Assembly (NCBI RefSeq): GCF_002699985.1
Contig: NZ_LKBT01000045.1
Span: 62,001 to 126,000, forward strand
Reading direction: 5' to 3'
DNA: 64,000 nt
Origin: Pseudomonas sp. ICMP 561
GTDB taxonomy: Bacteria > Pseudomonadota > Gammaproteobacteria > Pseudomonadales > Pseudomonadaceae
Every line of letters starts with the position of its first letter. Positions within the stretch are counted from its first letter, which is position 1. Positions 8,734-17,856 of the stretch are shown piece after piece. The notes beneath the pieces were generated by a model. That model saw only the letters and a list, made by a program, of their open reading frames with translations, searched no databases and was not told the DNA's origin. The position numbers and the translations under genes were made by a program.

Positions 8734-9384
8734 TCAGCGATTATCTTCGTTCAATATCTGACGAATGGCACCCACGAACACCTCAACCGGCTGCCCGCCC
8801 GATACTGCATATTGGTCATTGAAGACAATCGTCGGCACCGAGCTGATGCCTCGTGAAACCCACAATTGCTCTTGCTCGCGGACTTCGGCGGCAAATTGAT
8901 CGCTGCTCAGAATCGCCTCTGCACGCACTCGATCAAGGCCGACTTTCTGCGCAACATCAGCCAACACGCGATGGCTGGACGGATCAGCAAGGTCTGTGAA
9001 ATAAGCCGCGAACAAGGCTTCCTTCAACGCTTTTTGCTTGCCTTCAAGCTCGGCCCAATGCAGCAGCCGATGGGCGTCAAACGTGTTGTAGATGCGGCGG
9101 TCACCCTGAGTGAAAGTGAAGCCTAGCTCGGCCCCACGCTGACGAATATTTTCCCGGTTGGCGGCAAACTGTTCAGGCGTCGAACCGTATTTCTCGAAGA
9201 TGTGCTCGTTCAGGTCCTGCCCTTCAGCAGGCATGTTCGGGTTCAGCTCAAAAGGCTGGAAATGAATCTGTGCGCGCACTTCATCGCCCAGCTCAGCCAG
9301 AGCGTCGTTCAAGGCTCTCAGGCCGACCACGCACCAGGGGCAGGACACATCGGAAACGAAATCGATTTTTAGCGGAGTGCTCAT
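8734..9384 (-). CDS. DsbA family (FrnE-like) oxidoreductase
   Basis: 216 residues from the ATG at 9384. It has a thioredoxin-fold active site C15-P-W-C18 (DVSCPWCVVG) close to the N terminus and the cis-Pro loop segment GISSVPTIVFNDQYAVSGGQP near the end. No signal peptide is visible, so it acts in the cytoplasm, unlike true DsbA. The length and motifs match FrnE/2-hydroxychromene-2-carboxylate isomerase-like proteins, several of which are disulfide oxidoreductases or isomerases. It appears monocistronic, ending next to a REP doublet. Confidence 0.85.
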   Translation of the reverse strand: MSTPLKIDFVSDVSCPWCVVGLRALNDALAELGDEVRAQIHFQPFELNPNMPAEGQDLNEHIFEKYGSTPEQFAANRENIRQRGAELGFTFTQGDRRIYNTFDAHRLLHWAELEGKQKALKEALFAAYFTDLADPSSHRVLADVAQKVGLDRVRAEAILSSDQFAAEVREQEQLWVSRGISSVPTIVFNDQYAVSGGQPVEVFVGAIRQILNEDNR

Positions 9385-9441
9385 GGCAGGCTCTCTCTGG
9401 ATAAAGAAAGCCACCACGATACGCCTAAGTCCGGGCGCAGT

Positions 9442-10434
9442 TCAAAGCTGAGCCATGTTGCGACCGTCGTCGTGCTGCGCTCGCAAGTAAGGCAACACGG
9501 CTGCCAGCAATGGCGCTTTGAAGGCCTCCTGAAAGCGGTGCGCCAAACCCGGAATCAACCGCAACTGGCTGCCGCGAATGTGCGCAGCAACGTGCACACC
9601 GTGCATGACCGGCAATAGCGGGTCGGCGGTGCCGTGCACCACCAGCACCGGCAGACGAAGACGGTCGAGCAATTCCACCCGGCTCGGCTCGGCCAGAATC
9701 GCCAGTATCTGGCGCTTTACGCCTTCAGGGTTGAAGGCCCGGTCGTAGGACGCAGCAGCTTGCTGCAACAGCATGGCGCGATCATCTTTGACTTCCGGGC
9801 TGCCCAGCGCCGCGAGCAAATCAGCCTGTTGCTCCAGCGCAGCTTCGCGATTAGGTGCACCACGTTTGGCCAGCAACTGCAGCAACGCGGGATTGGGCAT
9901 CGGTAACCCCTGAGCTCCGGAGCTGGTCATGATCAGGGTCAGGCTCTCGACACGCTGCGGTGCGAGATCCGCCAGATGCTGCGCAATCATGCCGCCCATG
10001 CTCGCGCCTAATACATGAAACTGGCGAATCTGCAGGGCATCCATCAGCCCCAGCGCATCGTCAGCCATGTCGGTCAATGAATACGGTGCAGACACTTGCA
10101 AGCCCAGCTTGTAGCGCAGCACTTCATAGGCGAGGTTGGCGTTGGCTGGCGGAGCGTTCCAGGTCGACAGACCGACATCACGATTGTCATAGCGAATGAC
10201 CCGATAACCCTGCTGACACAGAGCAGCCACGACTTCGTCAGGCCAGTGAATCAACTGACCACCCAGCCCCATGACCAGCAGCAACGCTGGGTCGGATTCG
10301 CTGCCGATACTCTGATAGGCGAGCCGCACTTCTTTGAGCGCGGCTATCTGCACAGGAACATTGACATCACATTTGGAGGCCGCAAAAGACGGCAAGCCGC
10401 ACAAAAGTGCGGCCAGAAAAAGAAGAACGCGCAT
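9442..10434 (-). CDS. Exported alpha/beta hydrolase
   Basis: 330 residues from the ATG at 10434. The first 21 residues (MRVLLFLAALLCGLPSFAAS) look like a Sec signal peptide, so the enzyme is probably periplasmic. The fold is marked by an oxyanion region LLVMGLGGQ, a nucleophile elbow GASMGG, a late Asp in VVHGTADPLLP and a C-terminal His in PGLAHRF, giving a full Ser-Asp-His triad. The substrate is unknown; an ester or lactone is likely. It is 57 bases upstream of the DsbA-family gene on the same strand and may share a transcript. Confidence 0.8.
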   Translation of the reverse strand: MRVLLFLAALLCGLPSFAASKCDVNVPVQIAALKEVRLAYQSIGSESDPALLLVMGLGGQLIHWPDEVVAALCQQGYRVIRYDNRDVGLSTWNAPPANANLAYEVLRYKLGLQVSAPYSLTDMADDALGLMDALQIRQFHVLGASMGGMIAQHLADLAPQRVESLTLIMTSSGAQGLPMPNPALLQLLAKRGAPNREAALEQQADLLAALGSPEVKDDRAMLLQQAAASYDRAFNPEGVKRQILAILAEPSRVELLDRLRLPVLVVHGTADPLLPVMHGVHVAAHIRGSQLRLIPGLAHRFQEAFKAPLLAAVLPYLRAQHDDGRNMAQL

Positions 10435-10609
10435 TAAGAAACACCGACAAACAGATCCCCAGTAGGCAGCGAGTGTGATGAAGTTTTGCAAAGCGCGCTG
10501 CCACAGTTACGTGACAGTTTGATGAAGGGGGCTGAGCGGTCGTTTTCTAATTGAAGGCACCTGCGGAGATTTCTATATTGGCCCGCAGGCTCGCACCGCC
10601 TTTGACCTT
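10435..10609. other. Intergenic region upstream of the exported hydrolase
   Basis: Together with the REP at 10610-10699 this makes a 297-base gap. It should carry the promoter of the minus-strand hydrolase. I see no clear operator or RNA gene. Confidence 0.4.
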
Positions 10610-10699
10610 GTAGGACCGGCTTTAGCCGGGAGAGCGGTGCTTATGGCAGAGGAGATTTAGCGAGCTCCCTGACGCCCTCCCGGCTGAAGCCGGTCCTAC
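10610..10699. repeat. REP doublet, ACCGGCTTTAGCCGGGAG family
   Basis: GTAGGACCGGCTTTAGCCGG with an inverted copy CCGGCTGAAGCCGGTCCTAC about 45 bases away, 32 bases after the metE stop. Each arm is itself palindromic (CCGGCtttaGCCGG). Other copies are at 17757, 25479, 45853 and a half copy at 44207. Confidence 0.9.
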
Positions 10700-10731
10700 G
10701 GACCCAATGGACCAGCAGGACCATCAAAAAC

Positions 10732-13050
10732 TCAGGCCAACTGGCTGCGCAGTTTCCGCGCTGCGGCCACCATGTTCACCAATGCCGCCTCGGTTTCGGG
10801 CCAGGCACGGGTTTTCAGGCCGCAATCCGGGTTGACCCATAAGCGCTCGGCAGGCACATGCTGCACGGCCTTGCTCATCAGTCGCACCATCTCATCCGTA
10901 CCCGGCACGCGTGGCGAGTGAATGTCGTAAACACCGGGACCAATGTCATTCGGGTAGTCGAACGCTTTGAAAGCCTCCAGCAACTCCATGTCCGAGCGCG
11001 AGGTTTCGATAGTGATCACGTCGGCATCCATCGCCGCGATGGACTCGATCACGTCGTTGAATTCGCTGTAGCACATATGGGTGTGAATCTGCGTTTCGTC
11101 CCGCACACCGCTGGCACACAAGCGAAACGCTTCCACGGCCCAATCCAGATATTCCTGCCATTGCGCCCGGCGCAGCGGCAAGCCTTCGCGGAAGGCGGCT
11201 TCGTCGATCTGCACGATCTTGATTCCGGCCGCTTCCAGGTCCACCACTTCATCACGAATCGCCAATGCCAGCTGTTGCGCCTGCACTTTGCGGGACACGT
11301 CTTCCCGTGGGAACGACCACATCAACATAGTCACCGGCCCCGTCAGCATGCCCTTCATCAGCTTGTCGGTCAGGCTTTGTGCATAGCTGATCCAGTCCAC
11401 AGTCATGGCCTGCGGGCGGCTCAGGTCGCCAAAAATCACCGCCGGTTTTACGCAGCGCGAACCGTAACTCTGCACCCAGCCAAAGCGGGTAAACGCATAA
11501 CCGTCCAGTTGCTCGGCGAAGTACTCGACCATGTCGTTGCGTTCGGCCTCGCCGTGCACCAATACGTCCAGCCCCAGGCGTTCCTGAATCTGCACGGCAT
11601 GGCGAATCTCGTGACGCATGGCATCGTGGTAGTCATTGGCCGACAGCTTGCCCTGCTTGAACGACTGACGCGCCAGACGAATCGACGCAGTCTGCGGGAA
11701 TGAGCCAATAGTCGTCGTCGGAAACGCAGGCAAATCCAGACGCTGGCGTTGCTGCTCGATACGTTCGGCGAAAGCAGATTGGCGCTGGCTGTCCTGCGCT
11801 GTGATCGCAGCGATACGTGCCTGGACCTGCGGCTTGTGAATACGCGACGACTGCACGCGGCTGGTTTGCACCGCGCGGCTTTCGGCCAACGCGGCTTCTA
11901 CACCGGCGGGATCATTCAAAGCATTGGTGAGCAGCGAAATTTCACCACACTTCTGCACGGCGAACGCCAGCCAGCTCTTGAGTTCGACATCGAGCTTGTC
12001 TTCACGACCCAGATCAACCGGGCTGTGCAACAAGGAGCAAGAACCGGCTACCCAGATATTGTCGCCAAAACGCTGCTGCGCTTCACGCAACTGATCCAGT
12101 GCTTGCTCGAGATCACAGCGCCAGACATTTCGCCCGTTGACCACCCCCAGCGACAGCACTTTATAGGTCGGCAAGCGATCCAGCACCGCCGCCAGTTGGT
12201 CCGGCGCACGTACCACGTCGATGTGCAGACCGTCCACCGGTAACGAAGCCGCCAGCCCGAGATTGTCCTCCAGCCCACTGAAGTAAGTCGCGATGAGCTT
12301 TTTCAGCGGCGAATATTGCAGGCTGTGATAAGCGCGCTCGAAGGCATTTTTCCAGTCCTGAGGCAGGTCCAGTGTGAGGATAGGCTCATCGATCTGCACC
12401 CACTCCACACCCTGCCCGGCCAGACGACCGAGGATTTCGCCGTACACCGGAAGCAGGCGCTCCAGCAGATCGAGCTTGTCGAAACTGTCACCCTTGGCCT
12501 TGCCCAGCCACAGGTAAGTCAACGGGCCGATGATTACCGGCTTGACCTTGTGACCCAGAGCGTGGGCTTCATCCACTTCTTCGAACAACTGCTCCCAGCT
12601 CAACTGGAAGCGCTGATCCTGGGTAAATTCCGGGACCAGATAGTGGTAGTTGGTGTCGAACCACTTGGTCAGTTCTTGAGCATATTGCTGCTGGCCATAC
12701 CCCTGACCATGACCATGAGCACCGCAGCAGCTTTCAGCACCACGGGCCATGGCGAACAAGGTGTCCAGTGTCGGCAAACCACGAAAATCCCGGGTATCAG
12801 CAAAGCGCTCAGGCACCACACCGAATGCCAACGAGTGGCCCAGCACCTGGTCGTACCAAGCGAAATCGCCCACGGGCAGCAGTTCGATACCCGCATCTTT
12901 TTGCAGTTGCCAATGGGTGGCCCGAAGCTCCCGGCCTACTGTGCGCAAACCGTACTGATCGATATCGCCTTTCCAGTACGCTTCCAGCGCTTTTTTAAGT
13001 TCACGGTCAGCGCCGATGCGCGGGAAACCAAGATTGTGGGCCAAGGCCAT
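10732..13050 (-). CDS. metE: Cobalamin-independent methionine synthase MetE
   Basis: 772 residues from the ATG at 13050 (MALAHNLGFPRIG). It transfers the methyl group of 5-methyltetrahydropteroyl-triglutamate to homocysteine, the last step of methionine synthesis, in the cytoplasm. Both barrels are present: the N-terminal one starts with GFPRIGADRELKKALE; the C-terminal catalytic one has TTTIGSFPQT, GPVTMLMWSFPRED, the zinc ligands in THMCYSEFND (His and Cys) and VNPDCGLKTR (Cys). Length is normal. An unusual His/Gly/Gln-rich insert (CCGAHGHGQGYGQQQY) occurs near residue 125. It is divergent from metR, its expected activator. Confidence 0.97.
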   Translation of the reverse strand: MALAHNLGFPRIGADRELKKALEAYWKGDIDQYGLRTVGRELRATHWQLQKDAGIELLPVGDFAWYDQVLGHSLAFGVVPERFADTRDFRGLPTLDTLFAMARGAESCCGAHGHGQGYGQQQYAQELTKWFDTNYHYLVPEFTQDQRFQLSWEQLFEEVDEAHALGHKVKPVIIGPLTYLWLGKAKGDSFDKLDLLERLLPVYGEILGRLAGQGVEWVQIDEPILTLDLPQDWKNAFERAYHSLQYSPLKKLIATYFSGLEDNLGLAASLPVDGLHIDVVRAPDQLAAVLDRLPTYKVLSLGVVNGRNVWRCDLEQALDQLREAQQRFGDNIWVAGSCSLLHSPVDLGREDKLDVELKSWLAFAVQKCGEISLLTNALNDPAGVEAALAESRAVQTSRVQSSRIHKPQVQARIAAITAQDSQRQSAFAERIEQQRQRLDLPAFPTTTIGSFPQTASIRLARQSFKQGKLSANDYHDAMRHEIRHAVQIQERLGLDVLVHGEAERNDMVEYFAEQLDGYAFTRFGWVQSYGSRCVKPAVIFGDLSRPQAMTVDWISYAQSLTDKLMKGMLTGPVTMLMWSFPREDVSRKVQAQQLALAIRDEVVDLEAAGIKIVQIDEAAFREGLPLRRAQWQEYLDWAVEAFRLCASGVRDETQIHTHMCYSEFNDVIESIAAMDADVITIETSRSDMELLEAFKAFDYPNDIGPGVYDIHSPRVPGTDEMVRLMSKAVQHVPAERLWVNPDCGLKTRAWPETEAALVNMVAAARKLRSQLA

Positions 13051-13100
13051 GATGAAGCTCCTGTCGAAATATGACGCTATTGTCGACAGCCGGACCAACG

Positions 13101-13113
13101 TGAGACAAACTCA
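13101..13113. promoter_or_regulatory. Candidate MetR operator
   Basis: A perfect palindrome TGAG-ACAAA-CTCA lies 51 bases upstream of metE and 60 upstream of metR. It resembles the MetR box TGAA-N5-TTCA with one symmetric change per arm. The position suits control of both divergent genes. Confidence 0.45.
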
Positions 13114-13172
13114 TTGTTTTCGTGTTGATCACAAAATTCATTCATGGAGCGCAGAGATGTCTGCGAGACGAG

Positions 13173-14090
13173 ATGCTTGAGATACGCCATCTGAAAACCC
13201 TGCATGCCTTGCGCGAGGCCGATAGCCTTGTGGAAGCCGCCGAGCGCCTGCATCTGACGCAATCAGCGCTGTCCCACCAGTTCAAGGAACTGGAAGAGCG
13301 AATGGGGATGCAGTTGTTTGTGCGTAAAACCAAACCCGTACGCTTTACCAGCGCCGGGTTGCGCCTGCTGCAATTGGCGGACTCGGTGCTGCCACAATTG
13401 CGTGGCGCAGAGCGAGACATTGCCCGACTGGCGGGCGGCACCGCGGGGCGTTTGCACATGGCGATCGAGTGTCACAGCTGTTTTCAGTGGCTGATGCCAA
13501 CCATCGACCAGTTCCGCGACGCCTGGCCGGAAGTCGAACTGGACCTGGCCTCCGGCTTTGCCTTCGCACCCTTGCCTGCTCTGGCCCGCGGCGATCTGGA
13601 CCTGGTGGTGACGTCCGATCCGCTGGAACTGGTGGGCATCACCTACGTGCCGTTGTTTACCTACGAGGCCATGTTGGCGGTTGCCAATCAGCACCCATTG
13701 GCGAGCAAGCCGTACATCGTGCCCGAAGACCTGATCAAGGAAACCCTGATCACTTACCCGGTGGAACGAGACCGGCTGGATATCTTCACGCGCTTCCTTG
13801 AACCGGCCGACATCGAGCCGGCGCAGGTGCGAACGTCGGAGCTGACCGTGATGATGATGCAACTGGTCGCCAGCGGCCGTGGCGTCTGTGGCATGCCCCA
13901 CTGGGCATTGCATGAATACAGCTCACGAGGCTATGTGAAGGGCAAACGCCTGGGCGAAAAAGGTTTGTTCGCTACACTCTATGCCGGAGTGCGAACCGAC
14001 ATGCTGGACGCGCCCTACATGCGCGACTTCCTGCTCACTGCCAAAGACACGTCGTTCTCGACACTGGATGGAGTGAGTGCGGTTAGGTGA
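13173..14090 (+). CDS. metR: LysR family activator MetR
   Basis: 305 residues from the ATG at 13173 (MLEIRHLKTL). An N-terminal winged helix-turn-helix has EAAERLHLTQSALSHQFKELE and is followed by the LysR effector domain. It is divergent from metE with 122 bases between starts, the classic metR-metE arrangement, and it should activate metE with homocysteine as co-inducer. The longer frame from 13122 extends across the shared promoter and is less likely. Ends next to a REP doublet. Confidence 0.93.
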   Translation: MLEIRHLKTLHALREADSLVEAAERLHLTQSALSHQFKELEERMGMQLFVRKTKPVRFTSAGLRLLQLADSVLPQLRGAERDIARLAGGTAGRLHMAIECHSCFQWLMPTIDQFRDAWPEVELDLASGFAFAPLPALARGDLDLVVTSDPLELVGITYVPLFTYEAMLAVANQHPLASKPYIVPEDLIKETLITYPVERDRLDIFTRFLEPADIEPAQVRTSELTVMMMQLVASGRGVCGMPHWALHEYSSRGYVKGKRLGEKGLFATLYAGVRTDMLDAPYMRDFLLTAKDTSFSTLDGVSAVR

Positions 14091-14103
14091 TGGTGATTGA
14101 CCC

Positions 14104-14190
14104 GTTGGAGCGAGGCTTGCCCGCGAACCTGTCAACTCGGTTAGGCGGGTGTACCGCGTTATCGTTCTTCGAGGGCGAGCCTCGCTCCAA
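14104..14190. repeat. REP doublet, GAGGCTTGCCCGCGAA family
   Basis: GTTGGAGCGAGGCTTGCCCG and the inverted GGGCGAGCCTCGCTCCAA follow metR directly and precede the gcv control region. Confidence 0.88.
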
Positions 14191-14216
14191 AAGATGAAGT
14201 GAGTCCTGCGCTAAAT

Positions 14217-14334
14217 CGTATCGATTTCAATACACCGTAACGATTTCAATACGAAATCCGCATATCCCCAGCCGCCAAGGCTTTGATCCACCGAGAATTT
14301 GTAACCTGATACATGCTGTATCGATTTCGCTACA
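14217..14334 (+). promoter_or_regulatory. Three GcsR-like activator boxes upstream of gcvH
   Basis: Three related 18-base boxes: CGTATCGATTTCAATACA (14217-14234), CGTAACGATTTCAATACG (14236-14253) and TGTATCGATTTCGCTACA (14317-14334). They share the core of the P. aeruginosa GcsR site (TGTAACG-N4-CGTTCCG, three copies in front of gcvH2). They lie about 65-180 bases upstream of the -24/-12 promoter, as expected for an enhancer-binding protein. The gcsR gene is not in this window. Confidence 0.75.
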
Positions 14335-14397
14335 GAGCGTTCCAAAGCCGCTCCTTGAAAAGCCAACAACCAATTGATTTATAAAGAAAATAAATTA

Positions 14398-14414
14398 TTG
14401 GCCGCATATTTGCT
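14398..14414 (+). promoter_or_regulatory. Sigma-54 promoter of gcvHPT
   Basis: TTGGCCGCATATTTGCT has GG and GC exactly ten bases apart and matches the consensus TTGGCACG-N4-TTGCW. Transcription would start near 14425, about 50 bases before the gcvH ATG at 14474. Confidence 0.82.
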
Positions 14415-14473
14415 AAGTGATTGTCATCAATGCTAGCGCCTGCCGCGAGCACCAAGTCACCTTAGGAGTATCT

Positions 14474-14857
14474 ATGAGCGAGTTGCGATTCACCGTCGAT
14501 CACGAATGGCTGCGGGCCGAAGCCGATGGCAGTGTCACGGTAGGCATCACGCCTTACGCGCAAGAATCTCTGGGTGATGTGGTTTACGTGCAACTTCCTG
14601 AGCTGCAGACCTACGCCAAAGACGCCGAAGCTTCGGTCGTCGAATCAGTGAAAGCAGCCAGCAGCATCAACATGCCGCTCGATGGCGAAGTGGTTGAAGT
14701 CAACCAGGCCCTCGACGCCACCCCGGAACTGGTCAATGAAGACGCCTTGGGCGCCGGCTGGTTCTTCCGCTTCATTCCCCAAGACGCCAGCGCTATCGAT
14801 AGCCTGCTTGATCAGGACGCCTACGACCGCCTGATCAAAGCCAACGCCGAAGCCTGA
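14474..14857 (+). CDS. gcvH: Glycine cleavage system H protein
   Basis: 127 residues from the ATG at 14474, preceded by TAGGAG. It carries the aminomethyl group of glycine on lipoate between GcvP, GcvT and the L protein. The lipoylation site is Lys60 in ASVVESVKAAS. Length is standard. It is the first gene of the unit, 10 bases before gcvP. The promoter arrangement (sigma-54 plus GcsR-like boxes) indicates this is the inducible gcvH2-type copy used when glycine is a carbon or nitrogen source. Confidence 0.96.
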   Translation: MSELRFTVDHEWLRAEADGSVTVGITPYAQESLGDVVYVQLPELQTYAKDAEASVVESVKAASSINMPLDGEVVEVNQALDATPELVNEDALGAGWFFRFIPQDASAIDSLLDQDAYDRLIKANAEA

Positions 14858-14867
14858 GGAGCAGACC

Positions 14868-17732
14868 ATGACTGACCGTATTCAATTGAACACCGCCAAC
14901 GAGTTCATCGCCCGTCACATCGGCCCACGCGCCGCTGACGAGCAGGCCATGCTGCAAACCCTGGGCTATGATTCGCTGGAAGCCCTGAGCGCCAGCGTCA
15001 TCCCGGAAAGCATCAAAGGCACCAGCGTTCTGGGCATGCAGCCAGGCCTGAGCGAAGCAGACGCACTGGCGTCGATCAAAGCCATCGCCAGCAAGAACCA
15101 ACTGTTCAAGACCTACATCGGTCAGGGTTACTACAACACCCACACGCCTGCGCCGATCCTGCGCAACCTGCTGGAAAACCCGGCCTGGTACACCGCCTAC
15201 ACGCCTTATCAGCCAGAAATTTCCCAAGGCCGTCTGGAATCGCTGCTGAACTTCCAGACCCTGATCAGCGACCTGACAGGCCTGCCAATCGCCAACGCTT
15301 CGCTGCTCGATGAAGCCACCGCCGCTGCCGAAGCCATGACCTTCTGCAAACGCCTGAGCAAGAACAAGAGCAGCCACCAGTTCTTCGCTTCCAGCCACTG
15401 CCATCCGCAAACCCTCGACGTGCTGCGCACTCGCGCCGAGCCACTGGGCATCACCGTCGTAGTGGCTGATGAAGCAGAGCTGACCGACGTCAGCCCGTTC
15501 TTCGGCGCCCTGTTGCAATACCCTGCCAGCAACGGCGACCTGTTCGACTACCGCGAACTGGTTGAACGCTTCCATGCTGCCAACGCTCTGGTGGCCGTCG
15601 CGGCAGACCTGCTGGCCCTGACCCTGCTGACGCCGCCCGGCGAGTTCGGTGCAGACGTGGCTATCGGCAGCGCCCAGCGTTTTGGCGTGCCACTGGGTTT
15701 CGGCGGTCCGCATGCTGCTTACTTCTCGACTAAAGATGCGTACAAGCGCGACATGCCTGGCCGTCTGGTCGGTGTTTCCGTGGACCGTCACGGCAAGCAG
15801 GCCTTGCGTCTGGCCATGCAGACCCGCGAGCAACATATCCGCCGCGAGAAAGCCACCAGCAACATCTGCACCGCCCAAGTGCTGCTGGCCAACATCGCCA
15901 GCATGTACGCCGTTTATCACGGCCCACGCGGCCTGACGCAAATCGCCAACCGCGTGCATCACCTGACTGCAATCTTCGCCAAGGGCTTGAGCCAGCTGGG
16001 CCTGAACGTCGAGCAGCAATACTTCTTCGACAGCGTGACTGTGAACACCGGCGCCGATACCACAGCGCTGCATGCCAAAGCACGCGCCCAGCAGATCAAC
16101 CTGCGGGAAATCGACGCTCAGCGTCTTGGCCTGTCGCTGGACGAAACCACCTCGCAAGCATCGGTCGAAGACCTGTGGGCGATCTTTGCCGGTGACGGGC
16201 AAACCCTGCCGGACTTCGCAGCACTGGAGCAAAGTGTTGAAGCTCGCCTGCCGCAAGCACTGTTGCGCGAGTCGGCCATCCTCAGCCACCCGGTGTTCAA
16301 CCGCTACCACTCTGAAACCGAGTTGATGCGCTACCTGCGCAAACTGGCCGACAAGGACCTGGCGCTGGATCGCACCATGATCCCGCTGGGCTCGTGCACC
16401 ATGAAGCTCAACGCAGCCAGCGAAATGATCCCGGTGACCTGGGCTGAGTTCGGCAACCTGCACCCGTTTGCACCTGCGGACCAAAGCGCTGGCTACCAGC
16501 AACTGACCGACGAACTGGAAGCGATGCTTTGCGCAGCCACCGGTTACGACTCGATCTCGCTGCAGCCTAACGCGGGCTCTCAAGGTGAATACGCCGGTCT
16601 GCTGGCGATCCGTGCCTATCACCAGAGCCGTGGCGACGAGCGCCGCGACATCTGCCTGATCCCGCAATCTGCTCACGGCACCAACCCTGCCACCGCCAAC
16701 ATGGCTGGCATGCGCGTTGTCGTGACAGCGTGCGATGCCCGTGGCAACGTCGACATCGAAGACCTGCGCGCCAAGGCCATCGAGCACCGCGATCATCTGG
16801 CCGCGATCATGATCACCTACCCGTCGACTCACGGCGTGTTTGAAGAAGGCATCCGCGAGATCTGCGCCATCGTTCACGATAACGGCGGCCAGGTTTACAT
16901 CGACGGCGCCAACATGAACGCCATGGTTGGCCTCTGCGCACCGGGCAAGTTCGGCGGCGACGTTTCCCACCTGAACCTGCACAAAACCTTCTGCATCCCT
17001 CACGGCGGTGGCGGCCCGGGCGTTGGCCCGATTGGCGTCAAGTCGCACCTGACCCCGTTCCTGCCGGGCCACGCGACCATGGCCCGCAAGGAAGGCGCAG
17101 TCTGCGCAGCACCGTTCGGCAGCGCGAGCATCCTGCCAATCACCTGGATGTACATCAGCATGATGGGCGGCGAAGGCCTGAAACGCGCCTCGCAACTGGC
17201 GATCCTCAACGCCAACTACATTTCTCGCCGCCTTGAAGAACACTACCCGGTGCTCTACACCGGCAGCAGCGGTCTGGTGGCTCACGAATGCATCCTCGAC
17301 CTGCGTCCGCTGAAGGAAACCAGCGGCATCAGCGTTGATGACGTCGCCAAGCGCCTGATCGACTTTGGCTTCCACGCACCGACCATGTCGTTCCCGGTGG
17401 CTGGCACCTTGATGATCGAGCCGACCGAAAGTGAATCCAGAGAAGAGCTGGACCGCTTCTGCGACGCCATGATCAAGATCCGCGAAGAGATCCGCGCAGT
17501 GGAAAGCGGCGTACTGGACAAGGAAGACAACCCGCTGAAAAACGCCCCGCACACCGCGGCAGAAATCGTCGGCGAATGGACCCATCCTTACAGCCGCGAG
17601 CAAGCGGTGTATCCAGTTGAGTCCTTGATCGATGGCAAATACTGGCCACCGGTTGGCCGCGTCGACAACGTGTTTGGCGACCGCAACCTGATCTGTGCCT
17701 GCCCGTCCATCGAGAGCTATCAAGAGGCGTGA
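14868..17732 (+). CDS. gcvP: Glycine dehydrogenase (decarboxylating) GcvP
   Basis: 954 residues, the normal single-chain length. It decarboxylates glycine with pyridoxal phosphate and passes the aminomethyl group to GcvH. The first half has FIARHIGPR and YIGQGYYNTHTP; the second half has the PLP-binding Lys706 in HLNLHKTFCIPHGGGGPG and the glycine-rich stretch after it. It starts 10 bases after gcvH with AGGAG before the ATG. A long opposite-strand open frame covers the gene but is only a codon-bias shadow. Confidence 0.97.
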   Translation: MTDRIQLNTANEFIARHIGPRAADEQAMLQTLGYDSLEALSASVIPESIKGTSVLGMQPGLSEADALASIKAIASKNQLFKTYIGQGYYNTHTPAPILRNLLENPAWYTAYTPYQPEISQGRLESLLNFQTLISDLTGLPIANASLLDEATAAAEAMTFCKRLSKNKSSHQFFASSHCHPQTLDVLRTRAEPLGITVVVADEAELTDVSPFFGALLQYPASNGDLFDYRELVERFHAANALVAVAADLLALTLLTPPGEFGADVAIGSAQRFGVPLGFGGPHAAYFSTKDAYKRDMPGRLVGVSVDRHGKQALRLAMQTREQHIRREKATSNICTAQVLLANIASMYAVYHGPRGLTQIANRVHHLTAIFAKGLSQLGLNVEQQYFFDSVTVNTGADTTALHAKARAQQINLREIDAQRLGLSLDETTSQASVEDLWAIFAGDGQTLPDFAALEQSVEARLPQALLRESAILSHPVFNRYHSETELMRYLRKLADKDLALDRTMIPLGSCTMKLNAASEMIPVTWAEFGNLHPFAPADQSAGYQQLTDELEAMLCAATGYDSISLQPNAGSQGEYAGLLAIRAYHQSRGDERRDICLIPQSAHGTNPATANMAGMRVVVTACDARGNVDIEDLRAKAIEHRDHLAAIMITYPSTHGVFEEGIREICAIVHDNGGQVYIDGANMNAMVGLCAPGKFGGDVSHLNLHKTFCIPHGGGGPGVGPIGVKSHLTPFLPGHATMARKEGAVCAAPFGSASILPITWMYISMMGGEGLKRASQLAILNANYISRRLEEHYPVLYTGSSGLVAHECILDLRPLKETSGISVDDVAKRLIDFGFHAPTMSFPVAGTLMIEPTESESREELDRFCDAMIKIREEIRAVESGVLDKEDNPLKNAPHTAAEIVGEWTHPYSREQAVYPVESLIDGKYWPPVGRVDNVFGDRNLICACPSIESYQEA

Positions 17733-17756
17733 TTCTCTAATTGAATCTCGCGACCC

Positions 17757-17809
17757 GTAGGACCGGCTTTAGCCGGGAGCGCTTCTCTCGCGGCTAAAGC
17801 CGCTCCTAC
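17757..17809. repeat. REP doublet inside the gcv operon
   Basis: Compact pair GTAGGACCGGCTTTAGCCGG and GCGGCTAAAGCCGCTCCTAC with only a short loop, between gcvP and gcvT. It can fold in the transcript and may adjust gcvT expression or protect upstream mRNA. Confidence 0.85.
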
Positions 17810-17856
17810 GGATTCCACACGCCCTCGGCATCGGCCCCCTCTTCAAGGAATCGATC

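Noticed and set aside
14835..17723. A 962-codon open frame opposite gcvP
   Set aside because: It mirrors the real gene exactly; high GC third positions keep the antisense frame open. It has no recognisable domains.
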